A stretch of 64,000 bases of DNA, taken from Pedobacter sp. FW305-3-2-15-E-R2A2. GTDB lineage: Bacteria > Bacteroidota > Bacteroidia > Sphingobacteriales > Sphingobacteriaceae. How positions within the stretch are numbered: position 1 is the first letter of the stretch; each line of letters starts with the position of its first letter. Under the pieces are notes generated by a model. It was not told the DNA's origin. It searched no databases and was given only the letters and a program-made list of their open reading frames with translations. Made by a program: the position numbers and the translations under genes. Where the stretch lies: assembly GCF_038446955.1 (NCBI RefSeq), contig NZ_CP151803.1, positions 2,976,001 through 3,040,000 of the forward strand, given 5' to 3'. This document shows positions 43,205-51,989 of this stretch, one piece after another.

Positions 43205-44335
43205 ATGGGAACAGAAATCAATATCAATCCGACTATGCTTACCTGGGCGATTATAAGAGCAGGATATGTCCTTGGAGATTTTTTGGAGAAGTTCCCAAAT
43301 GTAAAAAAGTGGATTGAAAAAGCTAAAAGTCCAACCGTTAAGCAATTAGAGGATTTTTCCCGGCGTGTTCACATTCCTTTTGGTTATTTATTTCTCCAGG
43401 AACCACCTAAAGAGCAAATTCCTTTTCCTTTTTTTAGAACCGGTAACCATCAAACTAACCAGGTTAGTTTAAATGTTTACGATACTATTTTAATATTACA
43501 ACGCAGGCAGGATTGGCTTATTGATTATTTATTAGATAATGATGGAAGCGCACTTCCTTTTGTAGGTAAATTTGATCATAACGCAAGCTTTGAAGCCATT
43601 GTTGAGGATATTAGAAATACTTTAAATCTAGATCCTGAATGGGCTAATGATTGTCAAACCTTTGAGGACACATTAAACTTCATCACTAAAAAAATTGAGG
43701 AAGTTGGCATTATGATTAATTTCAATGGTGTCGTTGAGAATAATACCCATAGGGTAATTCCTGTTAATGAATGTAGAGGGTTTGTTTTAGTGAATAAAAT
43801 GGCCCCTTTTATGTTTGTAAATGCTGCTGATGCTAAAGCTGCTCAGCTATTTACTATTATTCATGAACTTGCTCATATTTGGTTAGGTGAAAGCGCCGGA
43901 TTTGATAACCAAAATTTATTACCGGCAAACAATCCCGTGGAAAGGTTATGCGACCAGGTAGCTGCAGAATTTTTAGTTCCCGCTATTTCTTTCCATAAAC
44001 GCTGGGCTAACAGTGCTGATATTAACAAATTGGCTAAATATTTTAAAGTTAGCTCAATTGTCATCGCCAGGCGAGCCTTAGATTTAGGCAAAATGAATAA
44101 AGCTGCGTTCTTTCAGTTTTATAATCAATATATGGAAGGGGTTCGGATAAAAAAGGAAGGTCAGGGAAGCGGAGGTGATTTCTATGCTACTGCCAGGAAA
44201 CGAATAAGTGTAAGTTTCGCTGCATATGTAGATCAAGCTGTTAGACAGAACAAGCTTTTATATCGGGATGCCTATAAGATTACAGGATTGAGAGGAGATA
44301 CTTATCAAACTTTTGTGACTAAACATATTTTCTAA
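43205..44335 (+). CDS. XRE-type / ImmA-IrrE metallopeptidase-domain protein (antitoxin-like, COG2856)
   Basis: A 376-residue cytoplasmic protein. The first 75 residues resemble an XRE helix-turn-helix (MLTWAIIRAGYVLGDFLEKF; SPTVKQLEDFSRRVHIPFGY), followed by LFLQEPPKEQIPFPFFRT, a linker typical of this architecture. The ImmA/IrrE zinc-peptidase domain has HELAH at 220-224 and a downstream glutamate, Glu255, in CDQVAAEFLVP. XRE-COG2856 proteins next to DUF4411 genes have been predicted as toxin-antitoxin pairs, and that partner follows after 9 bases. The gene is visibly richer in A+T than its neighbours, suggesting acquisition by transfer. It could alternatively regulate by proteolysis of a repressor. 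Confidence 0.88.
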   Translation: MGTEININPTMLTWAIIRAGYVLGDFLEKFPNVKKWIEKAKSPTVKQLEDFSRRVHIPFGYLFLQEPPKEQIPFPFFRTGNHQTNQVSLNVYDTILILQRRQDWLIDYLLDNDGSALPFVGKFDHNASFEAIVEDIRNTLNLDPEWANDCQTFEDTLNFITKKIEEVGIMINFNGVVENNTHRVIPVNECRGFVLVNKMAPFMFVNAADAKAAQLFTIIHELAHIWLGESAGFDNQNLLPANNPVERLCDQVAAEFLVPAISFHKRWANSADINKLAKYFKVSSIVIARRALDLGKMNKAAFFQFYNQYMEGVRIKKEGQGSGGDFYATARKRISVSFAAYVDQAVRQNKLLYRDAYKITGLRGDTYQTFVTKHIF

Positions 44336-44344
44336 TTATAACCA

Positions 44345-44842
44345 ATGGCAGCTCCTTTCGTTTTAGATAGTAACTTTTTTATTCAAGCTCATAGAATGCA
44401 TTATCCAATGGATGTCGTGCCGCGTTTTTGGTTGAAAATTACTGAATTAGCGGAAAAAGAATTAATCGTTTCTATCGATAAAGTAAGAGATGAGCTGCAT
44501 TTAAATAAGGACGGTTTGACATTATGGTGCGACGAGAATTTGCCAAAAGATTTCTTTAAAGACACTGATCCTATTATACATGAGTATGTTGTTGTTTCAA
44601 ATTGGGTGAACTCAAAATCTGGTCACTATAATTTAGCGGCTTTAAATGAATTTTTAGATTCAAATGAAGCAGATGCGTGGTTAGTTGCCTATTCCCTGGC
44701 AAATGGAAGCGAAATCGTTACTCATGAGACAAGAGAGCCTAACAGAAAGAGTAAGGTTAAAATTCCGGATGTATGCTTGCCATTTGGAATAAACTGCGTT
44801 AATACTATTGAAATGTTTAGATCATTAACTGAACAATTCTAA
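44345..44842 (+). CDS. DUF4411 PIN-like putative RNase toxin
   Basis: A 165-residue protein of the DUF4411 family, thought to have a PIN-like nuclease fold. The N-terminal FVLDSNFFIQAHRMHYPMDV contains the first acidic residue (Asp8). Later acidic positions typical of the fold are seen in SIDKVRDELHL and SNEADAWLVAYSLANG, followed by VTHETREPNRKSKVKIPDVC. PIN toxins cleave RNA with a metal-binding acidic cluster. It follows the COG2856 gene by 9 bases, and shares its A+T-rich composition, so the pair is probably a single acquired unit. Confidence 0.88.
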   Translation: MAAPFVLDSNFFIQAHRMHYPMDVVPRFWLKITELAEKELIVSIDKVRDELHLNKDGLTLWCDENLPKDFFKDTDPIIHEYVVVSNWVNSKSGHYNLAALNEFLDSNEADAWLVAYSLANGSEIVTHETREPNRKSKVKIPDVCLPFGINCVNTIEMFRSLTEQF

Positions 44843-44992
44843 GTATAAGCCATCACCTAAAGATCCCATAATTACCGAAGGTTGCACTCACAAACTATGC
44901 AGATATAGTCGACGGAACTCGTTTGTAACATAAAAGTTAATATTCTGGGAATATCGGACAATATGCTAATCCTATATCTGCGTTTTTGCCTC

Positions 44993-45019
44993 TAGTTTTG
45001 GTTTAGTACTAAACCAAAA
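44993..45019 (+). promoter_or_regulatory. -7 box overlapped by a perfect 24-bp palindrome before SusC of locus 4
   Basis: Positions 44996-45019 form a perfect palindrome: TTTTGGTTTAGT followed by its exact reverse complement. TAGTTTTG at 44993-45000 fits the -7 consensus TAnnTTTG and overlaps the left arm. The palindrome ends 10 bases before the start codon at 45030. A repressor bound here would cover the transcription start; alternatively the arms form an mRNA hairpin that hides the start region. No TTTG lies at the usual -33 distance. Confidence 0.6.
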
Positions 45020-45029
45020 ACAAACAGGG

Positions 45030-48000
45030 ATGAAAATCAAATTAATTATGTTACTCATTTGTGCCTTCGCGATCAACCTCGCAAAGGCACAAACCAATGT
45101 CATCAGAGGGAAAGTTTCTGCTGATACCGGGATCGGGATACCAGGTATCTCGATAAAAGTAAAAGGCACCTCCATTGGAACAGCAACGGATGCAAATGGC
45201 AATTTTAGCCTTCAACATGCTGTTCCCGCTACGCTTGTGATATCCGGAATCGGCTATCTGACAAGAGAGGTCGTGTTTAACAACCAGGCAAATTTTAACG
45301 TCGTTATTAAAAACGACATGCAGGACCTGAACGAAGTGGTGGTCACGGCATTGGGGATTAAAAGAGAAAAGAGAATCCTTACTTATAGTTCACAGGAAGT
45401 AAAGGGTGATCAGCTGACACAAGCCAAAGAACCCAATCTGGTGAATGCCATCGCGGGAAAGGTTTCCGGTGTGCAGATCACAAGCTCTTCGGGTACCCCG
45501 GGAAGTTCATCACGGATTGTGGTGAGGGGTGCAAATTCATTCTATGGAAATAACGAAGCCTTAATGATCATTGACGGAATTCCGGTCGACAATAGCGAGA
45601 GAGGAAACCTCAATTCTGGCCCCGGTACAAACAGGATCGCAGATCTTGATCCTAATATTATCGACAACATCAACGTGCTGAAAGGTGGTGCGGCAACGGC
45701 TTTATATGGTTCAGATGGTGCAAAAGGAGTGATCATCATCACCACTAAAGCCGGACAGAAAAATAGAAAACCAACGCTGAACATCAGCTCTGGTTTTTCA
45801 TTTGAGAACCCATTGCTGCCAGAGTTACAGAATAAATATTCTTTGGGAACCAATGGGAAATATTTTGATGGGGTAACACAAAAAACGAGTACCTCCTGGG
45901 GAGCTTTGATGGATACCTTAAAGATTAACGGACAGGCTGCAAAAGTCTATAACCAATCCGACCTGTTCTTTAAAACAGGAAAAACCTATAGCAATACCAT
46001 GAGCGTTGACGGAGGGAGCAATATCGCTTCTTATTTCGTTTCTTACTCCAACCTGAAACAGGAAGGAACAGTTCCATCAACCTCATTCAACAGAAATACA
46101 CTTTTTGCAAAATACAACATGCAGGTGATCAAGGACCTGAACATGACCTTTTCATTGAACTATGCCAATACTAAAAATGACCGTCTGCCAGAAGGTTATG
46201 CTTTGGAAAGCCCGGTTTGGACAATATTTTCTGCGCCGGTATCTTATGATTTAAAACCTTCCCTGAATGAAGATGGGACCCAGCGACTGTTTAGGTTTTC
46301 CCGCAATAATCCGTATTGGGTGACGGAAAATATCAAGAACAAATCGGTAGTGAACAGGTTTATTCCAACTTTTACTGCTGATTATAAACCATTAGAATGG
46401 TTAACGATCACCGAACGCTTTGGTGCAGACGTCTATGTGGAACAGGATAAATACAAAGAATCGAGGCTGTCGGTGTCAAACCCTAACGGTCGTCTGGTAG
46501 ACAATAACGTCAATTTCAGACAGTACAATAACGATTTTATGGTGAATGCCAACAAAACGATTGGTGATTTTACCATGGATCTGCTACTTGGAAATAACAT
46601 CATCTCTACCTATTTACAAACCATCTATGCGAATGGTTTAGGAATTACGGTTCCAGGTCTTGACAATATGAGGGCTGCATCCAACGTCACTTATAAAGAG
46701 GAGAGCTTTATCAACAGAAAGATTGGTTTTTATGCGCAGGCCAATATAGATTATAAAAAGTTTTTGGTATTTTCCTTAACAGGAAGATATGATGGGAATT
46801 CCGTGCTGGCCAAAAAGAGTAGCTTTTATCCTTATGGCTCTGCAGCAACAAGCTTCATCTTCTCCAATTTCTTCTCTCAGGGATTGTCGGAGGTGATGAA
46901 CTTCGGTAAGTTGAGGCTTTCCTATAGTACAGTTGGAAATGCGAGTATTGGCGCCTACAGCTTACTAAATCCTTATGAAAGCCAAACGATCAGGAATATC
47001 GCTTTCCCTTATAGCGGGCAGTCCGGGTTTTTAATCAGTGACGTATTGAATGATCCAAATTTAAAGAATGAGCGGATCAATGAAATTGAACTGGGTTTAG
47101 AAACCGGATTTTTCCGGAACAGGATTAACCTGGAACTGACTTATTTTAATAAGAAAACAGTGGATGGCATCATTCCAACTGTAGCAATTGCCCCTTCAAC
47201 AGGCTATAATTCCACGAGTGTGAACTCTGCTGAAATGCGCAACCAGGGGATAGAGGTTTTGTTAAATGTCAAACCGGTAAAAACAGAAAACTTTAGCTGG
47301 GATTTTACTTTGAACTACAGCCGGATCCGCAACAAAGTATTGGCGATCTATGGAGATTTAAAACAAATCGGGAATGGCTTCACCAATATTATTTTAAACC
47401 AGCCATATGGGGTGATTTATGGAACGAGGTACGACAGAAATGCGGAAGGAAAACTGCTCATCGATGATAGCGGACTACCAGTTGTTGCAGAAAAACAAGG
47501 AATTATAGGCGACATCAATCCCGATTGGATGGGAGGTCTGGTGAACAATTTCCGGTATAAACAATTTGGCCTCAGCTTTTCTTTTGACGTTAAAAAGGGT
47601 GGCGACATCCAAAATAATGTAGACGGTTACGGTTACTTCTATGGTACGCCTAAGGTGACTGAAAATCGTGGTCCAAGGGTAGTAGATGGGGTAAATATCA
47701 ATACCGGAAATCCGAATCAGGTGGAAGTAAACGGACAGAGTTATTACCAGCGCATCAACGGAATCCTGGAATCTGTAATTCAGGATGGAACCTACGTTAA
47801 ATTAAGAAATGTAAGTCTCGGTTATACGGTTAAACCTTCATGGATTGCCAAAAGTCCGTTCAAAGCGATGTCATTTAACATCACTGGCCGCAACCTCTGG
47901 ATCTATGCACCACACTTTACCGGTGGTGATCCTGAAGTAAGTTCATTTGGTTCCTCTAACGGATCGCAGGGGATATACTCTTTCTCTACGCCAACATCGC

Positions 48001-48035
48001 GCTCCTTTGATTTCAGTTTAAAGCTAACCTTGTAA
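45030..48035 (+). CDS. SusC/RagA-family TonB-dependent outer-membrane transporter, no STN domain (locus 4)
   Basis: A 1001-residue transporter with signal peptide MKIKLIMLLICAFAINLAKA, then directly a carboxypeptidase-regulatory-like domain (VIRGKVSADTGIGIPGISIK), the plug with LNEVVVTALGIKREKRILTY and NAIAGKVSGVQITSSSGTPG, and the barrel. The missing STN domain fits the lack of sigma and FecR genes here. The VVTALGIKRE type of SusC usually pairs with the SusD-like_2 lipoprotein type, as here. The substrate is unknown. The start lies just after a 24-bp palindrome that overlaps the probable promoter. Confidence 0.95.
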   Translation: MKIKLIMLLICAFAINLAKAQTNVIRGKVSADTGIGIPGISIKVKGTSIGTATDANGNFSLQHAVPATLVISGIGYLTREVVFNNQANFNVVIKNDMQDLNEVVVTALGIKREKRILTYSSQEVKGDQLTQAKEPNLVNAIAGKVSGVQITSSSGTPGSSSRIVVRGANSFYGNNEALMIIDGIPVDNSERGNLNSGPGTNRIADLDPNIIDNINVLKGGAATALYGSDGAKGVIIITTKAGQKNRKPTLNISSGFSFENPLLPELQNKYSLGTNGKYFDGVTQKTSTSWGALMDTLKINGQAAKVYNQSDLFFKTGKTYSNTMSVDGGSNIASYFVSYSNLKQEGTVPSTSFNRNTLFAKYNMQVIKDLNMTFSLNYANTKNDRLPEGYALESPVWTIFSAPVSYDLKPSLNEDGTQRLFRFSRNNPYWVTENIKNKSVVNRFIPTFTADYKPLEWLTITERFGADVYVEQDKYKESRLSVSNPNGRLVDNNVNFRQYNNDFMVNANKTIGDFTMDLLLGNNIISTYLQTIYANGLGITVPGLDNMRAASNVTYKEESFINRKIGFYAQANIDYKKFLVFSLTGRYDGNSVLAKKSSFYPYGSAATSFIFSNFFSQGLSEVMNFGKLRLSYSTVGNASIGAYSLLNPYESQTIRNIAFPYSGQSGFLISDVLNDPNLKNERINEIELGLETGFFRNRINLELTYFNKKTVDGIIPTVAIAPSTGYNSTSVNSAEMRNQGIEVLLNVKPVKTENFSWDFTLNYSRIRNKVLAIYGDLKQIGNGFTNIILNQPYGVIYGTRYDRNAEGKLLIDDSGLPVVAEKQGIIGDINPDWMGGLVNNFRYKQFGLSFSFDVKKGGDIQNNVDGYGYFYGTPKVTENRGPRVVDGVNINTGNPNQVEVNGQSYYQRINGILESVIQDGTYVKLRNVSLGYTVKPSWIAKSPFKAMSFNITGRNLWIYAPHFTGGDPEVSSFGSSNGSQGIYSFSTPTSRSFDFSLKLTL

Positions 48036-48046
48036 ATTATAATACG

Positions 48047-49450
48047 ATGAAGATGAAAAAGATATACCTGGTTTTAACGGTCATCAGTCTGGTGATGAGT
48101 TCAGGATGTAAGAAATATATTGATGTAAATAATGACCCCAACAGGCCGATCAATGTGGGTGAACCCTTGATGCTGGCACCGATTGAAATGCTGATCTCCC
48201 AAAATATAAATGCTGCCGGTGATGGCAATTTAAGCATCGTTTTGCAGCAATACCTACAGGTGATTGCACTGAATCAGGTGGCCCCAAATTTCGGTACCTA
48301 TTTGATGTACAACCAGGACATGGATGGCGACTGGTACAACATGTATGTAAGGACACTGAACAACCTTTCGATACTCAAAGGTAAAGCTGCTAATAATGGT
48401 AATTCTAATTATTCGGGGATTGCCAAAATTTTAACGGCTTACTGTTTAGGAACAGCTAGTGATGCATGGGGAGATATCCCTTATTCAGCGGCTTTTAATG
48501 GCAAAGGTAACCTGACACCAGTGTACGATAGTCAGGAGTCGGTGTACAAACAAATCGACGCCTTGCTGGCGGATGGAATCGCAGATATCGCAAAGAAGGC
48601 GGGCCTGAAACCAGCAAGCGACGACTACTTTTACAATGGTGATATGGACAAATGGACAAGGCTGGCTTATACTTTAAAAGCCCGTTACCTGATGCACCTG
48701 ACGAAAGCGCCGGGCTATAACGCCACTACACAGGCTCAACTGGCAATCACTGCACTGAACAACGGGATGACGGGGAATGATGATGATCTGAAAATGATTT
48801 TTGTGGGTACTCCGGGTACAGAAAACCCATGGCAGCAAAACTTTCTTCCTGCCAGCACTTTGGTACTTGCCAATACCTTTGTGGATGGGTTTAAAACAAG
48901 AAATGATCCGAGGTTAGCTAAAATGGTGGCACCGGCAAAAGAAACCGGACTTTATACCGGCAGGGAAGCAGGTTTGGACGAAATTGGAAGTCTGGAATCT
49001 TATTCCATCCCTGCAGCTTTCTATGCAGCGCCAAATGCATTTAACTACCTGGTAAACTATTCGGAAGCACTGTTTTTAAAAGCAGAGGCCACATTGATCA
49101 TATCCGGTGCTGCAACAGCTCAACCGATATACACGGAGGCGGTTAAAGCACATATGGCAAAAGTTGGTGTCAGCACAGGCGATGCAAATACTTACCTGAC
49201 CAGCCGCGGAAACTTAACTTCAGCAAATGCCTTAAAACTGATTATAGAAGAAAAATCAATTGCTAACTTCCTGAATGCGGAGAATTATACAGACTGGCGC
49301 CGCACAGGATTTCCGGTATTAACAAAGGTTAAAAATGCCCTCTCGGAAATTCCTAGAAGGGTATTGTATCCAAATACAGAAATCATTTCCAACCCACAAC
49401 CTCAGCAGAACGCGAAACTGACCGATAGGGTATGGTGGGATAAAAATTAA
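48047..49450 (+). CDS. SusD-like lipoprotein, SusD-like_2 type (locus 4)
   Basis: A 467-residue lipoprotein with lipobox SSGC at Cys21 and the characteristic opening KKYIDVNNDPNRPINV of the SusD-like_2 group. Other matching blocks are LTAYCLGTASDAWGDIPYSA, LAYTLKARYLMHLTKAPGYN and the C-terminal FPVLTKVKNALSEIPRRVLY. It should be the surface partner of the SusC encoded 11 bases upstream. A second in-frame ATG lies 6 bases after the first. A strong hairpin follows. Confidence 0.93.
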   Translation: MKMKKIYLVLTVISLVMSSGCKKYIDVNNDPNRPINVGEPLMLAPIEMLISQNINAAGDGNLSIVLQQYLQVIALNQVAPNFGTYLMYNQDMDGDWYNMYVRTLNNLSILKGKAANNGNSNYSGIAKILTAYCLGTASDAWGDIPYSAAFNGKGNLTPVYDSQESVYKQIDALLADGIADIAKKAGLKPASDDYFYNGDMDKWTRLAYTLKARYLMHLTKAPGYNATTQAQLAITALNNGMTGNDDDLKMIFVGTPGTENPWQQNFLPASTLVLANTFVDGFKTRNDPRLAKMVAPAKETGLYTGREAGLDEIGSLESYSIPAAFYAAPNAFNYLVNYSEALFLKAEATLIISGAATAQPIYTEAVKAHMAKVGVSTGDANTYLTSRGNLTSANALKLIIEEKSIANFLNAENYTDWRRTGFPVLTKVKNALSEIPRRVLYPNTEIISNPQPQQNAKLTDRVWWDKN

Positions 49451-49461
49451 TACAATTCGTC

Positions 49462-49503
49462 GAATAAAAATTATATCACAAATATGTGGTATAATTTTTA
49501 TTC
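49462..49503 (+). terminator. 18-bp hairpin after locus 4
   Basis: GAATAAAAATTATATCAC (49462-49479) pairs with GTGGTATAATTTTTATTC (49486-49503), with a single G-T pair, around a 6-base loop. It begins 12 bases after the SusD-like stop and ends in a T-rich arm, so it is the probable terminator of locus 4. Confidence 0.75.
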
Positions 49504-49513
49504 TGATTTAGCA

Positions 49514-50188
49514 ATGAAACTAAACCTATCAAACCAGGATTTCTGTCTATACCTGATCAGTCAGTTTCCTTTCGCTGCAGATGATGAAAAGGAAATCATG
49601 CTTACTGATTATCTGATGGAGCATTTTGAAATGCCTGCAAAGGACTGGCTTGAAGAACTGACAGGCCAAACAGAGGAAGACGGAGGGGAGCCGGATCCCT
49701 GGACTGGATATACCTATATCCATGAAGTAAATGATAAGGTGACTCTTTTTGCAGAATTTCATTCCTTCAATACGGTCTATTTTTTCAATGATATCTATTT
49801 AGGAAACACCGGAGGACATTTTCACCTGTCTTTACTAACCTGGACGGAGCTAAAAGAAATCATCGCAAATGATAAGACCGAAGGGTCTCCGCTATTTTTA
49901 TTGTTGCTTCCCCTGGTTATCGGCAATGAGTCGGAAAAACCAGAAATTGAAAGTAAGATTTTAGAGGCCTTGCAACAGACCGCGCTTCACCTGAATGAGG
50001 TGCATTTGGAGCAGATCACCAAATTTCTGACGAGTCATTTGATTTTCGGGGAGAGTGAGAAAAACAGATTCACACCTAAGGAACATATCGGCCTGACCAC
50101 CACCCGTAACCATTCAGAAAGAAATGAGCAACATCGTGATGAAGAGCTGCAACAAATCAATGAAATCATCAGTTTGGCCAGTACCTAA
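49514..50188 (+). CDS. Unknown acidic cytoplasmic protein
   Basis: I do not recognise this 224-residue protein. ATG 49514 (MKLNLSNQDFCLYLISQFPF) is chosen because the earlier in-frame ATG at 49484 lies in the loop of the preceding terminator. It has no signal peptide. It is acidic, with strands and aromatic residues in the middle (FAEFHSFNTVYFFNDIYLGN; HFHLSLLTWTELKEII), a hydrophobic stretch SPLFLLLLPLVIGNESE, and a charged polar tail. The general look is that of single-domain immunity or stress proteins of mixed alpha/beta type, but no toxin partner is adjacent. The stop overlaps the stop of the convergent next gene. Confidence 0.6.
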   Translation: MKLNLSNQDFCLYLISQFPFAADDEKEIMLTDYLMEHFEMPAKDWLEELTGQTEEDGGEPDPWTGYTYIHEVNDKVTLFAEFHSFNTVYFFNDIYLGNTGGHFHLSLLTWTELKEIIANDKTEGSPLFLLLLPLVIGNESEKPEIESKILEALQQTALHLNEVHLEQITKFLTSHLIFGESEKNRFTPKEHIGLTTTRNHSERNEQHRDEELQQINEIISLAST

Positions 50189-51027
50189 TGGTTTGCTTTA
50201 CTGGATTTTACCCATACCAGTTTATTCGGGCCATTAAATCGGTATACATCCTGCCACCAGCTGGCTCCCCCGCGACAAGACGTAAAAAGCAGCTTCTTTT
50301 TGTGATCAATCCTGACATCACAAAGCTCTGAACAGTTAGACCTGGAATAATCCGGGTCAGCTAGTTTTTCAAACTGCGCGGATTTTGGCTGGTACAGCCA
50401 GATGCTGAATATCCGGTACACACCCATCCCGGCATCGGGAATGGAAAAGGCAACATCATCATAGCCATCGAAATTGTAATCGGCAATAATGCTCTGCCTG
50501 CTCTGATCCGGATGATCTCTGTCGGGCAATTGCATTACTTTTTTTCTTCCGTCAGGATATTCGATGTGGAGCCGCTCATGATTGGTATGATTGAAGGAAA
50601 GCAAAGCGCCATGCAAAAGATACTTATCCTCGCCATCATAACTGTCTGATTTTTGAGCTGTGGATTCCAATGAAAAGCGCTTGCCATCCTTTTTTCTCAA
50701 ATACCAGATGTCCGAAGTCTCTCTTAAGCCCAGCGTTAATCCGTAGCTCCCCGTTACCTTCCCATGGATCACTTCATTCCACACATAGGTCGTAAAATCA
50801 GGTTGCCCGCTTTTTCGTTCCGTGCTGTCTACCGTCCGGCTTTTTACCTGTAATGGAATGATCCCTTTCTGACCCTGATATTGTACGAAAGCACCTTTGC
50901 CTTGTGTTCCGAAGTAAATCCGGAGTCGAAATGTCCTGGCCTCGCCAACTGATTTCAAGTCGAAAGGCTGAGCATTGGCATTGGCAATGATCAAAAATAG
51001 AAATATAGTAGTCAGCATTCTTTTCAT
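50185..51027 (-). CDS. Exported protein with FG-GAP/XAC2610-like C-terminal part
   Basis: A 280-residue secreted protein with signal peptide MKRMLTTIFLFLIIANANAQ. The C-terminal half has DYNFDGYDDVAFSIPDAGMG, a calcium-loop-like FG-GAP/EF repeat, then YQPKSAQFEKLADPDYSRSN, which resembles the XAC2610-type module of unknown function. The N-terminal half is beta-rich (RLRIYFGTQGKGAFVQYQGQ). It is probably a periplasmic or surface protein. It is convergent with the unknown gene at 49514 and divergent from the lipoprotein gene at 51090, with 62 bases between the divergent start codons. Confidence 0.68.
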   Translation of the reverse strand: MKRMLTTIFLFLIIANANAQPFDLKSVGEARTFRLRIYFGTQGKGAFVQYQGQKGIIPLQVKSRTVDSTERKSGQPDFTTYVWNEVIHGKVTGSYGLTLGLRETSDIWYLRKKDGKRFSLESTAQKSDSYDGEDKYLLHGALLSFNHTNHERLHIEYPDGRKKVMQLPDRDHPDQSRQSIIADYNFDGYDDVAFSIPDAGMGVYRIFSIWLYQPKSAQFEKLADPDYSRSNCSELCDVRIDHKKKLLFTSCRGGASWWQDVYRFNGPNKLVWVKSSKANH

Positions 51028-51089
51028 CGGTTAAATATAAAAAGATCAAATTTATATTTTAGGTACTTTTTTTGCTCTTCTAATAATTA

Positions 51090-51965
51090 ATGAAAAAAAT
51101 CTTATTATTACTCTCCAGCTTGCCATTTATTTTTTCTTGTCAGAAAGAAAGCAGCAAACTCACAGATATCGAAAAGATCAGTTTTGATCATTTCTCTCCG
51201 GAAAATTTTTATAAAACCTACCACATCCTCAACTCGAAAAAAGTGAATGTGGATTCGTTAAAAGCCTACAATAGAGATACCTTAATTGGAGGTTCATACG
51301 AACTTAGTCCTTTTGACGCCTATCCTAAGGAAATTCAATGTTATCCGAATTATAGCTATTACGCGCAAACGGAAGAAATGCAAGACCACATCACAGAAGA
51401 AGACATCAAAGAGAAAAGGGTATTTGGCGTTACCCCGGTAAAGGAAATTGCATTGTTCAAAAATATAAAATTCAATTATGCCGACTTTGTAGTAGATAAG
51501 CGCAATAACAAAATAGTGGGCTGTATTTTCAGTACAAGAAATCATGCTGAAGTTGATTACTACAAAAAGAATATAGACTTGCTGCGTGAAAAATTAGGGA
51601 ATCCTAAAGCGACTTACAGAGGCTTCATAGACGACAACGGTGGTCCGGTCCATTACCCCTTACTATATGACATCTGGTTTTTGAATGGCAAAATGTTTCA
51701 GTTCCAAATGAACTTAAAAGAAGAAGGAGCTGAAAAATACGAATCTATCACGCTATTGATTTTAAATGAAAATCTGACAGATACTTTTGACAGCTCATTC
51801 AATATGAATTTTACGGTTTTCAAAGATTATTTTGATAAAGAGCGGGCAGGCAGGTTTAACATTGAAAATTTACTGTCAGAACGTGTGGAACGAAAAGATC
51901 AAGATCTAGACGAAGCCGGCAAAAGGGCGCAGAAAGTGGTAGACTCGATTAAAAGACCCCGATAA
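51090..51965 (+). CDS. Unknown lipoprotein
   Basis: A 291-residue lipoprotein with signal peptide MKKILLLLSSLPFIFSC and the lipid-modified cysteine at 17. The mature part has a mix of strands and helices, including a segment NKIVGCIFSTRNHAEVDYYK and a following helix IDLLREKLGNPKATYRGF, and a very charged C-terminal helix. No family is recognised. Its only near neighbours are a divergent exported protein and a convergent histidine kinase, so context gives no function. Confidence 0.65.
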   Translation: MKKILLLLSSLPFIFSCQKESSKLTDIEKISFDHFSPENFYKTYHILNSKKVNVDSLKAYNRDTLIGGSYELSPFDAYPKEIQCYPNYSYYAQTEEMQDHITEEDIKEKRVFGVTPVKEIALFKNIKFNYADFVVDKRNNKIVGCIFSTRNHAEVDYYKKNIDLLREKLGNPKATYRGFIDDNGGPVHYPLLYDIWFLNGKMFQFQMNLKEEGAEKYESITLLILNENLTDTFDSSFNMNFTVFKDYFDKERAGRFNIENLLSERVERKDQDLDEAGKRAQKVVDSIKRPR

Positions 51966-51989
51966 AAACTTCCGCGAAAAGTGTAAAAA

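Noticed and set aside
49497-49511. 15-base identity TTTATTCTGATTTAG with 62487-62501
   Set aside because: About the number of chance A+T-rich 15-mer matches expected in 64 kb; contexts are unrelated coding and leader sequences.
49484-49513. Earlier in-frame ATG for the unknown gene at 49514
   Set aside because: It lies in the loop of the locus 4 terminator hairpin, so a start there would need the hairpin to be in the mRNA; ATG 49514 is better placed.
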